From NCBI GenBank assembly GCA_017395085.1, contig JAFPWF010000024.1, positions 1-64,000 of the forward strand: DNA of 64,000 nt, given 5' to 3'. The translations under genes and the position numbers were made by a program. Source of the stretch: Oscillospiraceae bacterium (GTDB lineage: Bacteria > Bacillota > Clostridia > Oscillospirales > Oscillospiraceae). Of the stretch, positions 26,016 to 34,652 are shown in pieces (positions within the stretch are counted from its first letter, which is position 1; every line of letters begins with the position of its first letter). The notes below the pieces were generated by a model. That model ran no database searches and had not been told where the DNA came from. It worked only from the letters and a program-made list of their open reading frames with translations.

Positions 26016-27323
26016 ATGAACTATACCTTATATTGCAACGGTTCCTTTTATCAAAACGGCTCTTTCCGACCTGATTCGGAAGAGGAAGAAAACCACCTGG
26101 TCAAACTGTATCCTCAGTATACCGACCAGACTATGGATCATTTTGGAGGAGCTGTAACTGACAGTGCAGGTTATGTGTTTTCCCTGATGAAAGCAGAAGA
26201 TCAGGAAACTCTTCTGGATGCATATTTTGGGGAAAACGGACTGAACTACAGGCTTCTGCGTGTTCCGATCGACAGCTGTGATTTCTCCCTGGAGCAGTAT
26301 GAAGCAGCGCCGGACGGCGACCCGTCACACTTCGATCTGAGCCGTCCGCTCCGCTATATTCTTCCGATGCTGGAGGCAATCAAAGCGAGAAAACCGGACA
26401 TTCGCCTGATGCTTTCTCCCTGGTCTCCTCCAAAACTCTTTAAGGATAATCACCAGCGTCACGGCGGCGGGAAGTGTTTGCCGGAATATTACAGTGCCTG
26501 GGCGGAATATATCTGCGGCTATATCAGGGCTTTGGTTGAGAGAGGATTCGTGATTTCCTGCATTTCTCTTCAAAATGAACCGCATGCTGTCCAGACCTGG
26601 GACAGCTGTATCTGGACTGCGGAAGAAGAAAAAGAGTTTTTGGTCAATCATATGAAGCCGGCGTTGATCAAAAACGGTTTTTCAGATATAGAAATCTTTA
26701 TCTGGGATCACAACAAAGAACGCGTCCTGGACAGAGCTCTGTGCACGCTCGACGGAGAAGGACGAAAAGCCGCAGACGGTATCGCCTTTCACTGGTACAG
26801 CGGCGACCATTTTGACGCTTTGCAACAGGTGCACGCGCTGTTTCCGGAGAAGAAGCTTCTGCTGAGTGAAAACTGTTTTGAATACCGTTTTTATGACGCT
26901 GAAGCACTTGTCCATGCCAGGACTACTGTCGCGCACGAGTTTATCGGGGACCTTGAGAGCGGAGCCAACAGCTTTCTGGATTGGAACATGGTACTGGATA
27001 AACAGGGAGGGCCAAACTATGTCGGAAACTATTGCTGTGCTCCTTTCCTGTATGAGATAGAGAAATGCAGCCTTCAGAAACAGTCAGTTTTTGATGCGTT
27101 GTGGCACTTCACTCATTTTATTCCTAGTGGTTCACGGCGGATTCTGTCCAGTTCTTTTTCGCGGGATGTGGAAAAGACTGCCTTCCTGCGTCCAGACGGG
27201 AGTATAGTTCTTGTACTGCAAAACCTTGCTGAGCGAAAAAAGATTTCCATCAGTATCAATGATTTTATTGTGGAAGTGGAGGTTCCGGGTGAGTCACTCA
27301 TGACGATGGAAATCGGAATTTGA
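26016..27323 (+). CDS. GH30-family glycosidase, intracellular
   Basis: This 435-residue clan GH-A enzyme resembles glucosylceramidase/beta-glucosidase-type GH30. FGGAVTDSAGYVFSLM is the conserved entry segment, LMLSPWSPPKLFKDN the next strand, SLQNEPH carries the acid/base Glu188, and LLLSENCFEY carries the nucleophile Glu285. The C-terminal beta domain is short (SIVLVLQNLAERKKISI). There is no signal peptide, unlike many GH30 glucanases, so the substrate is probably an imported oligosaccharide. It lies behind the ABC permeases but after a terminator, so it may be a separate unit. Exact linkage specificity is not visible. Confidence 0.85.
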   Translation: MNYTLYCNGSFYQNGSFRPDSEEEENHLVKLYPQYTDQTMDHFGGAVTDSAGYVFSLMKAEDQETLLDAYFGENGLNYRLLRVPIDSCDFSLEQYEAAPDGDPSHFDLSRPLRYILPMLEAIKARKPDIRLMLSPWSPPKLFKDNHQRHGGGKCLPEYYSAWAEYICGYIRALVERGFVISCISLQNEPHAVQTWDSCIWTAEEEKEFLVNHMKPALIKNGFSDIEIFIWDHNKERVLDRALCTLDGEGRKAADGIAFHWYSGDHFDALQQVHALFPEKKLLLSENCFEYRFYDAEALVHARTTVAHEFIGDLESGANSFLDWNMVLDKQGGPNYVGNYCCAPFLYEIEKCSLQKQSVFDALWHFTHFIPSGSRRILSSSFSRDVEKTAFLRPDGSIVLVLQNLAERKKISISINDFIVEVEVPGESLMTMEIGI

Positions 27324-27478
27324 TGGAATCGAGAAAAGAGAGATCATGCACATATAACCATGTCTAAAGACGCTGCTTTATATCTTTCTGAGCAAGAGCA
27401 AGAGAATACAGGACAGCTTCGTGAACGGTGCAGTAAAAAGCTGAGCAAGAGCAGTCTTTTTTAAAATAATAAACATAG

Positions 27479-27517
27479 AAGAGTCGTCCTCTGTTAACAG
27501 GCAGAAGGACGACTCTT
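27479..27517. terminator. Bidirectional terminator
   Basis: 12-base arms (27479-27490 with 27506-27517, AAGAGTCGTCCT) with a T-rich tail lie between the GH30 gene and the lipoprotein gene on the other strand. Confidence 0.75.
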
Positions 27518-27537
27518 TCATTTTTAAGTTGTTTCGC

Positions 27538-28026
27538 TTAAGCAGCCTTAAACAGGGCAGCCATTTTTTCCGCATCCGGTGAAATGAACAGAGCGACCGT
27601 TTTTCCGTTCCGGAGAATTTTGGCCTGCTTTGCTATGACGAACTGATCCGGAAGATAGTTTTCCGTTTCCCGCATCAGTTGATCGACACGACCCTGAGCC
27701 AAGGTTTCAATCTCTTTTGCAGCATCTTCGGTGCCAGCCTCAACCAGCCAGATCTCATCAATGCGAAGCCCTTCAGAGCAGGTTGCGAAAAAAGCCTGGG
27801 GACATGTAGAAGCCTCAATCCCATAGAGCTTGTTCACCCGTTCCGGACTGAGCAGGAACATTTCAGGGGTGTCAGTTTCCTGCAGAAGCTGATCGTAAAG
27901 TGCCTGCAGATCAAGAGCCTTTGCTGGTTCTGTATTGCCGCAGGCAGCAAAGAAAAGAACGGAACAAAGCGAAAGAACAATTACTATAACGGAATAGAAA
28001 GAGTGTTTTTTATGAGTGATTTCCAT
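27538..28026 (-). CDS. DUF4358-like lipoprotein
   Basis: This 162-residue lipoprotein has a hydrophobic signal segment (FYSVIVIVLSLCSVLF) and lipobox FAAC, with the lipidated cysteine near residue 29. The mature part contains YGIEASTCPQAFFATCSEGLRI..EIWLVEAGTEDAAKEIETLA and a C-terminal LPDQFVIAKQAKILRNGKTV-type strand. This is the layout I associate with DUF4358 proteins, whose function is unknown. Its ATG lies 17 bases inside the end of the SGNH gene, so the two are co-translated. Inferred location is the outer face of the membrane. Confidence 0.7.
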   Translation of the reverse strand: MEITHKKHSFYSVIVIVLSLCSVLFFAACGNTEPAKALDLQALYDQLLQETDTPEMFLLSPERVNKLYGIEASTCPQAFFATCSEGLRIDEIWLVEAGTEDAAKEIETLAQGRVDQLMRETENYLPDQFVIAKQAKILRNGKTVALFISPDAEKMAALFKAA

Positions 28027-28855
28027 ATTCCAGACTCCTCGGATTTACAGAATAGTTTTCTGGGTTTTTCAGTTGCTCAGCCCAGACGGCTGCTCCGGCA
28101 TAGGTGATATGCTCACCATAGTCCGAGCAGTATTCCAGTGCAAGCTTGTTATTATCATCTTTCATGTAATGGGCTACATCCACATATATGCATCCGGTTT
28201 CTTCGCACAACTGGCGCAGGCGTACATTATATTCATCGATGATGTCATTGTTGCGGTCGCTGAATTCATAGTATACCGGCAGGCATGATTCAATAAATAT
28301 TTGAATATCCGGGTTTTTCTCCCGAATGTTGGCAATAAACTGCGACCATTTTTCTATGGTTTTATCGACACCGCCCGGAAGAGCAACGTCATTGACACCG
28401 AGCATAGTAAAAACTTTGGTAGCGCCTGTCAGAGGGAGCACATCCTCCGGTGCATATTGTTCATTTTGATACCAGATCTTCAAATAGCCGGAGATGGCAT
28501 TGTGAATCGAGTATGAGAACTCGCACAGGAAAAGCGCATTGCCCAGGATACCTGTTTTATCAGCATATTTCCCTAAAGTGACTGAAATGGAATCGCCGAA
28601 AAAGACGGCGTCATCAAACCAGGTTTCCGGGAGCGGACTCATGTCCGGAGTTGGATCAGGCGTCGGTTCGGGACTTGGTTCCGGTGAGGGCTCTGGAGAA
28701 GACTCAGCAATAGGGGTGACTGCTGAATCAGTCGCATTTGCAGACACATTATTATCAGTTGAAACTGAAGGAGCAATGTTCCCACAGGCAGGCAAAAAGA
28801 ATGCCAGAAGCAGGATTAGTGCCAAAAGAGGAAGAACAGTTTTTCTTTTGGACAA
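28010..28855 (-). CDS. SGNH/GDSL-like hydrolase lipoprotein
   Basis: This 281-residue lipoprotein has signal and lipobox LPAC, with the lipidated Cys near residue 24. A disordered spacer of Pro-Glu/Pro-Asp repeats (about 50-73) follows, then an SGNH-type domain with the nucleophile block VFFGDSIS, the Asn block MLGVNDV, and a terminal DYGEHITYAG with candidate catalytic His. Such enzymes usually add or remove acyl groups on envelope sugars, often beside a membrane acyltransferase (MBOAT). No MBOAT gene is seen here. It overlaps the following DUF4358-like gene. Confidence 0.78.
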   Translation of the reverse strand: MSKRKTVLPLLALILLLAFFLPACGNIAPSVSTDNNVSANATDSAVTPIAESSPEPSPEPSPEPTPDPTPDMSPLPETWFDDAVFFGDSISVTLGKYADKTGILGNALFLCEFSYSIHNAISGYLKIWYQNEQYAPEDVLPLTGATKVFTMLGVNDVALPGGVDKTIEKWSQFIANIREKNPDIQIFIESCLPVYYEFSDRNNDIIDEYNVRLRQLCEETGCIYVDVAHYMKDDNNKLALEYCSDYGEHITYAGAAVWAEQLKNPENYSVNPRSLEYGNHS

Positions 28856-29048
28856 GGTAATTCCCTTCCTTTAAAGAACCAGATACCCGATACTATACAA
28901 TATTTTCAGAAAAGTCAAGTTCAAGCAGGCGCAATCCGTGTGACACGCTGCCTGCCAAAATAACAGTCCAAAAAACAACATCCAAATTAATCAGTATACT
29001 GGAAGCGAATACTAAATGACTATTGCCCAGCGACCATCAAATCGACAC

Positions 29049-29077
29049 TTGTTTTGGTTTAGCAGATCATGTATACT
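29049..29077 (+). promoter_or_regulatory. Possible promoter of the kinase-STAND gene
   Basis: TTGTTT (29049-29054) and TATACT (29072-29077) are separated by 17 bases. The predicted start site is only about a dozen bases before ATG 29097, close to its ribosome site. A second TATACT at 28995-29000 could give a longer leader. Confidence 0.4.
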
Positions 29078-29096
29078 GACGAAAGGATTACGAAAG

Positions 29097-32000
29097 ATGG
29101 GATATTGTATGGAAAAGCGCATTTATCCGGAACATACTGCCATTACCCTGTATGAAATCGTTAATGGGAAAAAGCAGTATTCGCGGATCTTTATCCTGGA
29201 AAAATGCATAGGAACCGGTGCAGGATGTGTTGCATACCAGGCGACGGAAGAGAACGGAATTCCCGTCCGATTAAAACAGTTCCGTCCAATTGGTATGGAG
29301 CAGCATAGCAACCTGTATCGGATGTCGGAAGAGCGCTTCCTCAATGCCTATAGTCAGCAACTCGAAATGATGCGGGATGAAAAAACGGCTGCCGTTACTG
29401 CAGGTCTCATTGGTTTATACCGGGATGATGACGGATGGTACTGGACCTCTGTCAACTCCATGATTGGGAAAACACTGGACAGGCTTCTGCCGGAAAACTC
29501 CATCCATAAGAACATCGATATTCTCAGGCGGCTGGCCGAAAGTATCCGGGCATACCATGAGGCCGGCTGGCTTTTACTGGACGTGAAGCCGTCAAATGTT
29601 TTGGTCATTGACAGCCTTGGCCTGAAGGGAATAAACTTCTTTGACTTTGACTCGTTTGTCCGCGTGAGGGATATTCAGGATGCGTTGAGAGAGCATCGGC
29701 AGATCCTCCTGTCCTCCAGTGAGGAGTATTCCGCTCCTGAACTGCTGGAAAGTGAGATTAATCTGGAAGAAGTAGGTCCTGCTGCGGACTTTTTCTCACT
29801 CGGTGCAATTCTTTTTGAAGCTTTGTTTGGAAGGTCGCCTGAACTCTATGATTGTATCCCGGGAAGTGTTTTCACACTGGATCACATCCGGGCAGCCAAC
29901 GGAGGAGAACTGCCAGGAAGCGCAAAAGCACAGATCACAAAATTCCTGCAGCGCACACTTACCTTGTCACCTGAGAGTCGTTATGCAACAGATGAAGAGC
30001 TGCAGACCGCCCTGGATCAAATCCTGCAGCAGACGGAAGCGGCAGGACCGGAGCTTGTTCGCCGTCTGCCAGGCGCTGTCCGGGACTTTTACGGCAGAGA
30101 TCGGGAACTCAAAGAGCTTTGCAGGCTGATCAGGGAAACCGATGAACCAATATTTCTGCATGGCATGGCCGGGGTTGGGAAAACCCAGCTTGCCTTGCGC
30201 GCAGCGACAGAGCTCTCTTCAGAGTATGACTGTTATTACGCAAGCTTCCAAGGAAGTATTCGGAAAACACTTCTTTCCATGCCATTTGAAAATCTCGAAA
30301 GAGAGAAGACTGGAGAGAACGGGGAAAAGACGTCTAAGACGGATGAAGAACTATGGCAGGAGATTTTCCCGGTTTTGAAGAATAGAGATCGTGGCCGCAG
30401 CCTCCTGATCATTGACAATTTCGATGCTCCCAACGATGAAGACACACCGACACTCCGCTATGACCTGGATCTGGCGAAATTGGAAGAACTTCCTTTCCAT
30501 TTGGTGTTCACAACCCGATGCCGTTTTGACGGGGTACAGAATCTCCTCATCGGAAATCTGGAGAACGATGCAGCTTTAGAGATGCTACGCAGCGCCATGC
30601 CGGAAGAATCAAAAGAAGACCTGAATCGACTGGCGGAAGCGGTAGGACGGCATACCCTGACGCTACGCATCCTGACGGATACTGTAAAAGAGAGCAAAGG
30701 ATGTCTGCGGGCAGTAGAGTTGCTAGAAATGCTTGCAAGCAACCGATCATCTTCAGATAAAGACCCGGTTGCTGCAAGACTGCGCGCGGTTTTCCGTGCT
30801 GCGGATATGGGAAAAACAGAACGATCTGTTCTTTCCTGCGCAACGTTATTCCCCCAGGCTGGATTGAGCTCGGATCTTCTGCTCAGACTTTTTTCAAGGG
30901 AGCAGTGGGCAGCCGCCAGCCAACTGGAGCGCTGCGGGTGGCTGCGTTTTGACCCCGTTGGTGGTCTGTGGACGATCCATCCTATTGTCAGGTTCATTTG
31001 TAAGACCGAAAAACAGACCCAAGCAGACTGGGATAATGTCGGGAATTTTGTGACTGAACTCCGCAAGATGAATAACATCGGCGGCTTTGATCAGGCTGGT
31101 CCGGATGAGAGAGCACAGCTGGAGGAGCTGTTCGCTTCCCTGGGCAAGCTGAGTCTTCGCAGAAAGCCGAAGCCTGCACTGCTGGCAGGCATTGCGGCTG
31201 TGCTGGTGACAGTAATTGCCCTGTTGCTGTGGGGCTCCCGGGAAATAGATGACAGCCCTGTTGTTCATATAAAGCTTACACCGCAGTTTTTTGTGACGAA
31301 GGATGTATGGCAGCTAGACAGCGGCATTGTGTTGGAAAGACTGCGCAATATGGGTGCCCGTGACGCGAAGCTGGATGAAGAGACAGGGGTCATTACTGCC
31401 AGCCTGCGAGCGTCCTTTTTCGATGGGGCAGGAGATATGTATGTCGCTGCAGGTGCGCTGAGCGCATACCCGGGCAAACTCTGCGTGATTGGGACTACCG
31501 GCTTTCAAGACACCTGTTTGGAGATTGAGCGTGAGAGCATACTGGACGCACATATGGAGTATGGCAGTGTTCCGGGGCTCAGCAGGGAAAAGCGTAAGGA
31601 TATCGGTCTTGGGGAAAACACGGAATATGCATGGGTTTCTCTGACAGTAGATTCTGAAACACAGAGGGAAATCCTTGCACTTGCTGCGGCAAATGATAAG
31701 ATCTATTTTAAAACAGATGTTGACCCGGAGTATATCCTTCTGACTGGGCATGCAGGTTTCGGAGCGGTACCGGGCATAACAGAAAACACCTGGTATATGC
31801 TGGATGGTTCCTGGTGCCAGAAAAACCTGTGTGCTGCATTTGCGGAACTTTTCAAGATGGAAGCGCTGTCGGAAGAATACGATTTCGAACTTGAACTGGA
31901 GCCAGCTGCCATGTGGCAGAATCCAAAAGTAATGCCACCCGAAGTTCTTGGCGAAAACCAGTGCAGCATCGATGACCTTTCCGGTGACCTTGCAGTATTG

Positions 32001-32675
32001 TTTTACAGGCCCTCTATTACTTCTAACGGAGATATCATCTCTGATGTAGTGTTTCAGGAAGTTCTCTCCAGTTTTCGGGACCGGTTGGATTGCTTTGGGC
32101 TCCCTTATGCTCTGGGAACAGGCTTCTATAAAGAACGCGAGATTGCGGTTTGTATCTCGACAAAACGGCTCAACCGGGAAATCGCAGTAAACGTGCTGCC
32201 GGCGAACAGACTTTTGATTACGAGTTCTGCCAAAGCAGCAGATGAGGCTATCCTCAATACGGGTAGCGCTTTCTGGGATGATCTGCAGGCGGAAGTGGTG
32301 AAACTGGAAGACGGATACTACGGCCTGCAGCTGTCAGCGCCTGACTTCGAATACGTAGAGTTCCTGTTGCAGGCTGCAGAAGAAGAAATAGCTAAAGCGG
32401 GAGGCGGGGCATTGTACCTGTGCGAGGGCACATATTCCTATCTTGACTTGGCGACAAAGGTGGATACAGTAGCTGGCGAAAGGATTCTCTTTACCTCTTC
32501 GCCCCGGTTAGGCGTTGAACGTTTTGGAGAAAATGAGAAGTTCCTGCTGGATCTATTCGCAGAACTGATCAATTCCGAAGCAGAGCTAACATCGGAAATT
32601 CCGGTTAATTACAGTCTGGCACAACATGCATCCTACACGATTAACGATGCAGAATTAGGATTTAATCCAGGATAA
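29097..32675 (+). CDS. Kinase-STAND NTPase transmembrane receptor-like protein
   Basis: This is a 1192-residue fusion. Residues 28-310 form a Ser/Thr-kinase-like domain: glycine loop IGTGAG (38-43), Lys60, catalytic loop LLLDVKPSN (Asp162, Lys164, Asn167), DFD in place of DFG (183-185) and SAPE (212-215). Residues 332-640 form a STAND/NB-ARC-like module: Walker A GMAGVGKT (356-363), Walker B SLLIIDNFD, sensor FTTR (471-474) and a winged helix (570-636). One span lies at 693-712, then about 480 outer residues that I read as two SecD-P1-like modules (inference). ATG 29097 has AAAGGA 9 bases before; ATG 29109 is an alternative. I infer a membrane signalling receptor; substrate and ligand are unknown. 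Confidence 0.75.
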   Translation: MGYCMEKRIYPEHTAITLYEIVNGKKQYSRIFILEKCIGTGAGCVAYQATEENGIPVRLKQFRPIGMEQHSNLYRMSEERFLNAYSQQLEMMRDEKTAAVTAGLIGLYRDDDGWYWTSVNSMIGKTLDRLLPENSIHKNIDILRRLAESIRAYHEAGWLLLDVKPSNVLVIDSLGLKGINFFDFDSFVRVRDIQDALREHRQILLSSSEEYSAPELLESEINLEEVGPAADFFSLGAILFEALFGRSPELYDCIPGSVFTLDHIRAANGGELPGSAKAQITKFLQRTLTLSPESRYATDEELQTALDQILQQTEAAGPELVRRLPGAVRDFYGRDRELKELCRLIRETDEPIFLHGMAGVGKTQLALRAATELSSEYDCYYASFQGSIRKTLLSMPFENLEREKTGENGEKTSKTDEELWQEIFPVLKNRDRGRSLLIIDNFDAPNDEDTPTLRYDLDLAKLEELPFHLVFTTRCRFDGVQNLLIGNLENDAALEMLRSAMPEESKEDLNRLAEAVGRHTLTLRILTDTVKESKGCLRAVELLEMLASNRSSSDKDPVAARLRAVFRAADMGKTERSVLSCATLFPQAGLSSDLLLRLFSREQWAAASQLERCGWLRFDPVGGLWTIHPIVRFICKTEKQTQADWDNVGNFVTELRKMNNIGGFDQAGPDERAQLEELFASLGKLSLRRKPKPALLAGIAAVLVTVIALLLWGSREIDDSPVVHIKLTPQFFVTKDVWQLDSGIVLERLRNMGARDAKLDEETGVITASLRASFFDGAGDMYVAAGALSAYPGKLCVIGTTGFQDTCLEIERESILDAHMEYGSVPGLSREKRKDIGLGENTEYAWVSLTVDSETQREILALAAANDKIYFKTDVDPEYILLTGHAGFGAVPGITENTWYMLDGSWCQKNLCAAFAELFKMEALSEEYDFELELEPAAMWQNPKVMPPEVLGENQCSIDDLSGDLAVLFYRPSITSNGDIISDVVFQEVLSSFRDRLDCFGLPYALGTGFYKEREIAVCISTKRLNREIAVNVLPANRLLITSSAKAADEAILNTGSAFWDDLQAEVVKLEDGYYGLQLSAPDFEYVEFLLQAAEEEIAKAGGGALYLCEGTYSYLDLATKVDTVAGERILFTSSPRLGVERFGENEKFLLDLFAELINSEAELTSEIPVNYSLAQHASYTINDAELGFNPG

Positions 32676-32715
32676 ATTGGTTGCCCAGGAAACGGATGAC
32701 AAGGAGAGAAAAGTC

Positions 32716-34422
32716 ATGGCTTATGGACCGCTGACAAATGGGCATATCGGCAGAATCTCACGAGGAGAGATTTACTCGGAAGCAGGAGAGTGGCATCCGG
32801 ATGCTTTTACACTGCCATTTCCGGAGCGTCTGGTGGAGTTTGTAGAGACGTATTTTGACATGCTTCCGGCTGATTTGGTTGAACGGAAGGCTGCCTTGGC
32901 TGCCATAATCAACAATGGTGCAGCGGCACATGGTGTAAAACTGGCAAGAAGCACCCTGAACGAATGGCTAATCGGCGGGCGCGACCCCAGCGTCAGCAGC
33001 AGCGACAGCCAGACCAGGGAAAACATTTATCGGTTGTGTGCGGCACTTGATCTGGACATGGAACTGACAGAAGAACTGTTTGAAAAGGTTTTTTTCGCCA
33101 GGGCTTTCGACCTGAAAGTTCTGAAAGAGTTTGCATTTTTTTTCTTTGCCAGAAGGGATTACAACAATGGTGTGGAAGGCTGCCAATGGTATGCGGCCGG
33201 TGAAAAAATCTGGGAAGATGTCGGGAAAACAGCCCTGTCGGGAGATGCCGACGCGGAACCACCCATCCGGAACACGGTTCTTCTGGCCGACAGGACTGCT
33301 GTGATGAATGAGTTGGAGTTTCTGGGCTTCCTCTCCAGCCATCAGGACACCTTTCTCCGGGAAAACCGCTTTGCCAGAGCAAGAGAGCGTATCAGAGAAT
33401 ACTCCCGCAAAATCTGTCAGTTCACACTGGAACTGCGGCAGGAACAGGCAGGGGAAGAGATCCCGTATGAGCCGTTGATTAACCACATCCTGGGATATTC
33501 CCAGCGAAGCAGTTCAGGTGCTGTGGGTACGATTTCATCACTGAAGTCGTTACCGCCTCAGCTGATCACCAATTTCCCCACGGGGCAGATTCTCCGCAAA
33601 ATCTGTATCGGAGATACCTGCAGTTATGACCAGATCTACAAAATGTACAGCCTTCTGCTGTTTTTCTTTTACCACGCCAACCTTCTGCCGACTGAAAATA
33701 TAGAACAGCGCTTCGGGGCCTTTCTGCGCTTCTCGAACCTGAGCCTGGAGCACGAGGGCTGCACTGAACTCTATCCGCGTCAGCCGTACGGTGGTCTTCT
33801 GCTCTTCTGTGCTGCACAGGATGACCCGATACTCGCTCTGCAGGACTTTATTGAAACAGCGGTTGCCAAAGAGTCAGAAGCTGTCCTGATGGATCGATTC
33901 AGGGAGATTCCAAATCTGTCGGAAGAATGCTGCCGCGCACTGATCCGCTGTGCGGAGCGGGACCCCTTCCTTGTAAGCCTGATAGCAGGGACGATGAACC
34001 GAGCTTCCTGCACGCTGAAACCGGATGAATTGATCCATGCGAAATATTATGAAGACCGTGCTGCGGAAATCATCCAGTTGCTCTATTCTGCTGCAGGCTT
34101 TTCACCGGAGGAAAAAAGCGTATTGGAGTGCGGTGCTTTGCTTCCTCCGGACGGAGTTTCAGATGGGCTTTTCCGGCGTTTGCTCTCGGTAAATGACATT
34201 GCCGCTGCGCAGGCACTGACACTGTGCGGATGGCTGTACTGTGCAAAAGACATGTGGAGCATGGACTACCGCATCCGTACAGTTGTTGCCGGGCAAGAAG
34301 TTGCAGGGAATAACGCCCGGAAAATCCTGGACAATGCTGTCAGGCTTGCAGAGGAGAAGTTTCCAAGCAAAGAAACATCACAGTTGAAAAAACTGCTAAA
34401 ACAGAGAAAAAGCCTGCTGTAA
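32716..34422 (+). CDS. Soluble partner with degenerate STAND C-terminal half
   Basis: This is a 568-residue protein of no named family, 40 bases behind the kinase-STAND gene. Residues 70-130 hold an HTH-like pattern (ARSTLNEWLIGGRDPS, RENIYRLCAALDLD). The middle is helical. About residues 395-530 align by eye with the ARC2/winged-helix part of the upstream protein: SVLECGALLPPDGVSDGLFR against SVLSCATLFPQAGLSSDLLL, both running on to CGWL. No Walker A motif is present, so it should not hydrolyse ATP alone. There is no signal or span. ATG 32716 is used because of GGAG before it; the frame is open from a TTG at 32677. I infer a regulator or effector that assembles with the kinase-STAND receptor. 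Confidence 0.65.
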   Translation: MAYGPLTNGHIGRISRGEIYSEAGEWHPDAFTLPFPERLVEFVETYFDMLPADLVERKAALAAIINNGAAAHGVKLARSTLNEWLIGGRDPSVSSSDSQTRENIYRLCAALDLDMELTEELFEKVFFARAFDLKVLKEFAFFFFARRDYNNGVEGCQWYAAGEKIWEDVGKTALSGDADAEPPIRNTVLLADRTAVMNELEFLGFLSSHQDTFLRENRFARARERIREYSRKICQFTLELRQEQAGEEIPYEPLINHILGYSQRSSSGAVGTISSLKSLPPQLITNFPTGQILRKICIGDTCSYDQIYKMYSLLLFFFYHANLLPTENIEQRFGAFLRFSNLSLEHEGCTELYPRQPYGGLLLFCAAQDDPILALQDFIETAVAKESEAVLMDRFREIPNLSEECCRALIRCAERDPFLVSLIAGTMNRASCTLKPDELIHAKYYEDRAAEIIQLLYSAAGFSPEEKSVLECGALLPPDGVSDGLFRRLLSVNDIAAAQALTLCGWLYCAKDMWSMDYRIRTVVAGQEVAGNNARKILDNAVRLAEEKFPSKETSQLKKLLKQRKSLL

Positions 34423-34472
34423 CGACGTTTGAATAAAGGCAGACTCCTGCCCGCGAAAATAACAACAGAATT

Positions 34473-34553
34473 AACCCTCCCGGATCCAGCCGGTTTACAC
34501 TCTGGGTGTAAACAATCATTCTTTGAATGAACACAGCTTGATTCGGGAGGGTT
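34473..34553 (+). terminator. Branched terminator-like structure
   Basis: A 10-bp outer stem (34473-34482 with 34544-34553, AACCCTCCCG) encloses two hairpins, GTTTACAC/GTGTAAAC (34493-34513) and TCATT/AATGA (34516-34530), giving a three-way junction with a T tail. It ends the kinase-STAND pair. The remainder of the 230-base gap shows nothing else clear. Confidence 0.55.
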
Positions 34554-34652
34554 TTCAATTTGTCCAGCGGAAGCGGCGATAAACTGTGACTGCAATGGAA
34601 AAACAGAAAACTGATGCCTGTATCTGGAAGCAGCATTTGAAAGGAGAATACC

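Noticed and set aside
28620-28700. Repeat array in the SGNH gene resembling a CRISPR-like periodicity
   Set aside because: It is a coding Pro-Glu/Pro-Asp spacer with a period of a few codons; no conserved repeats with unique spacers.
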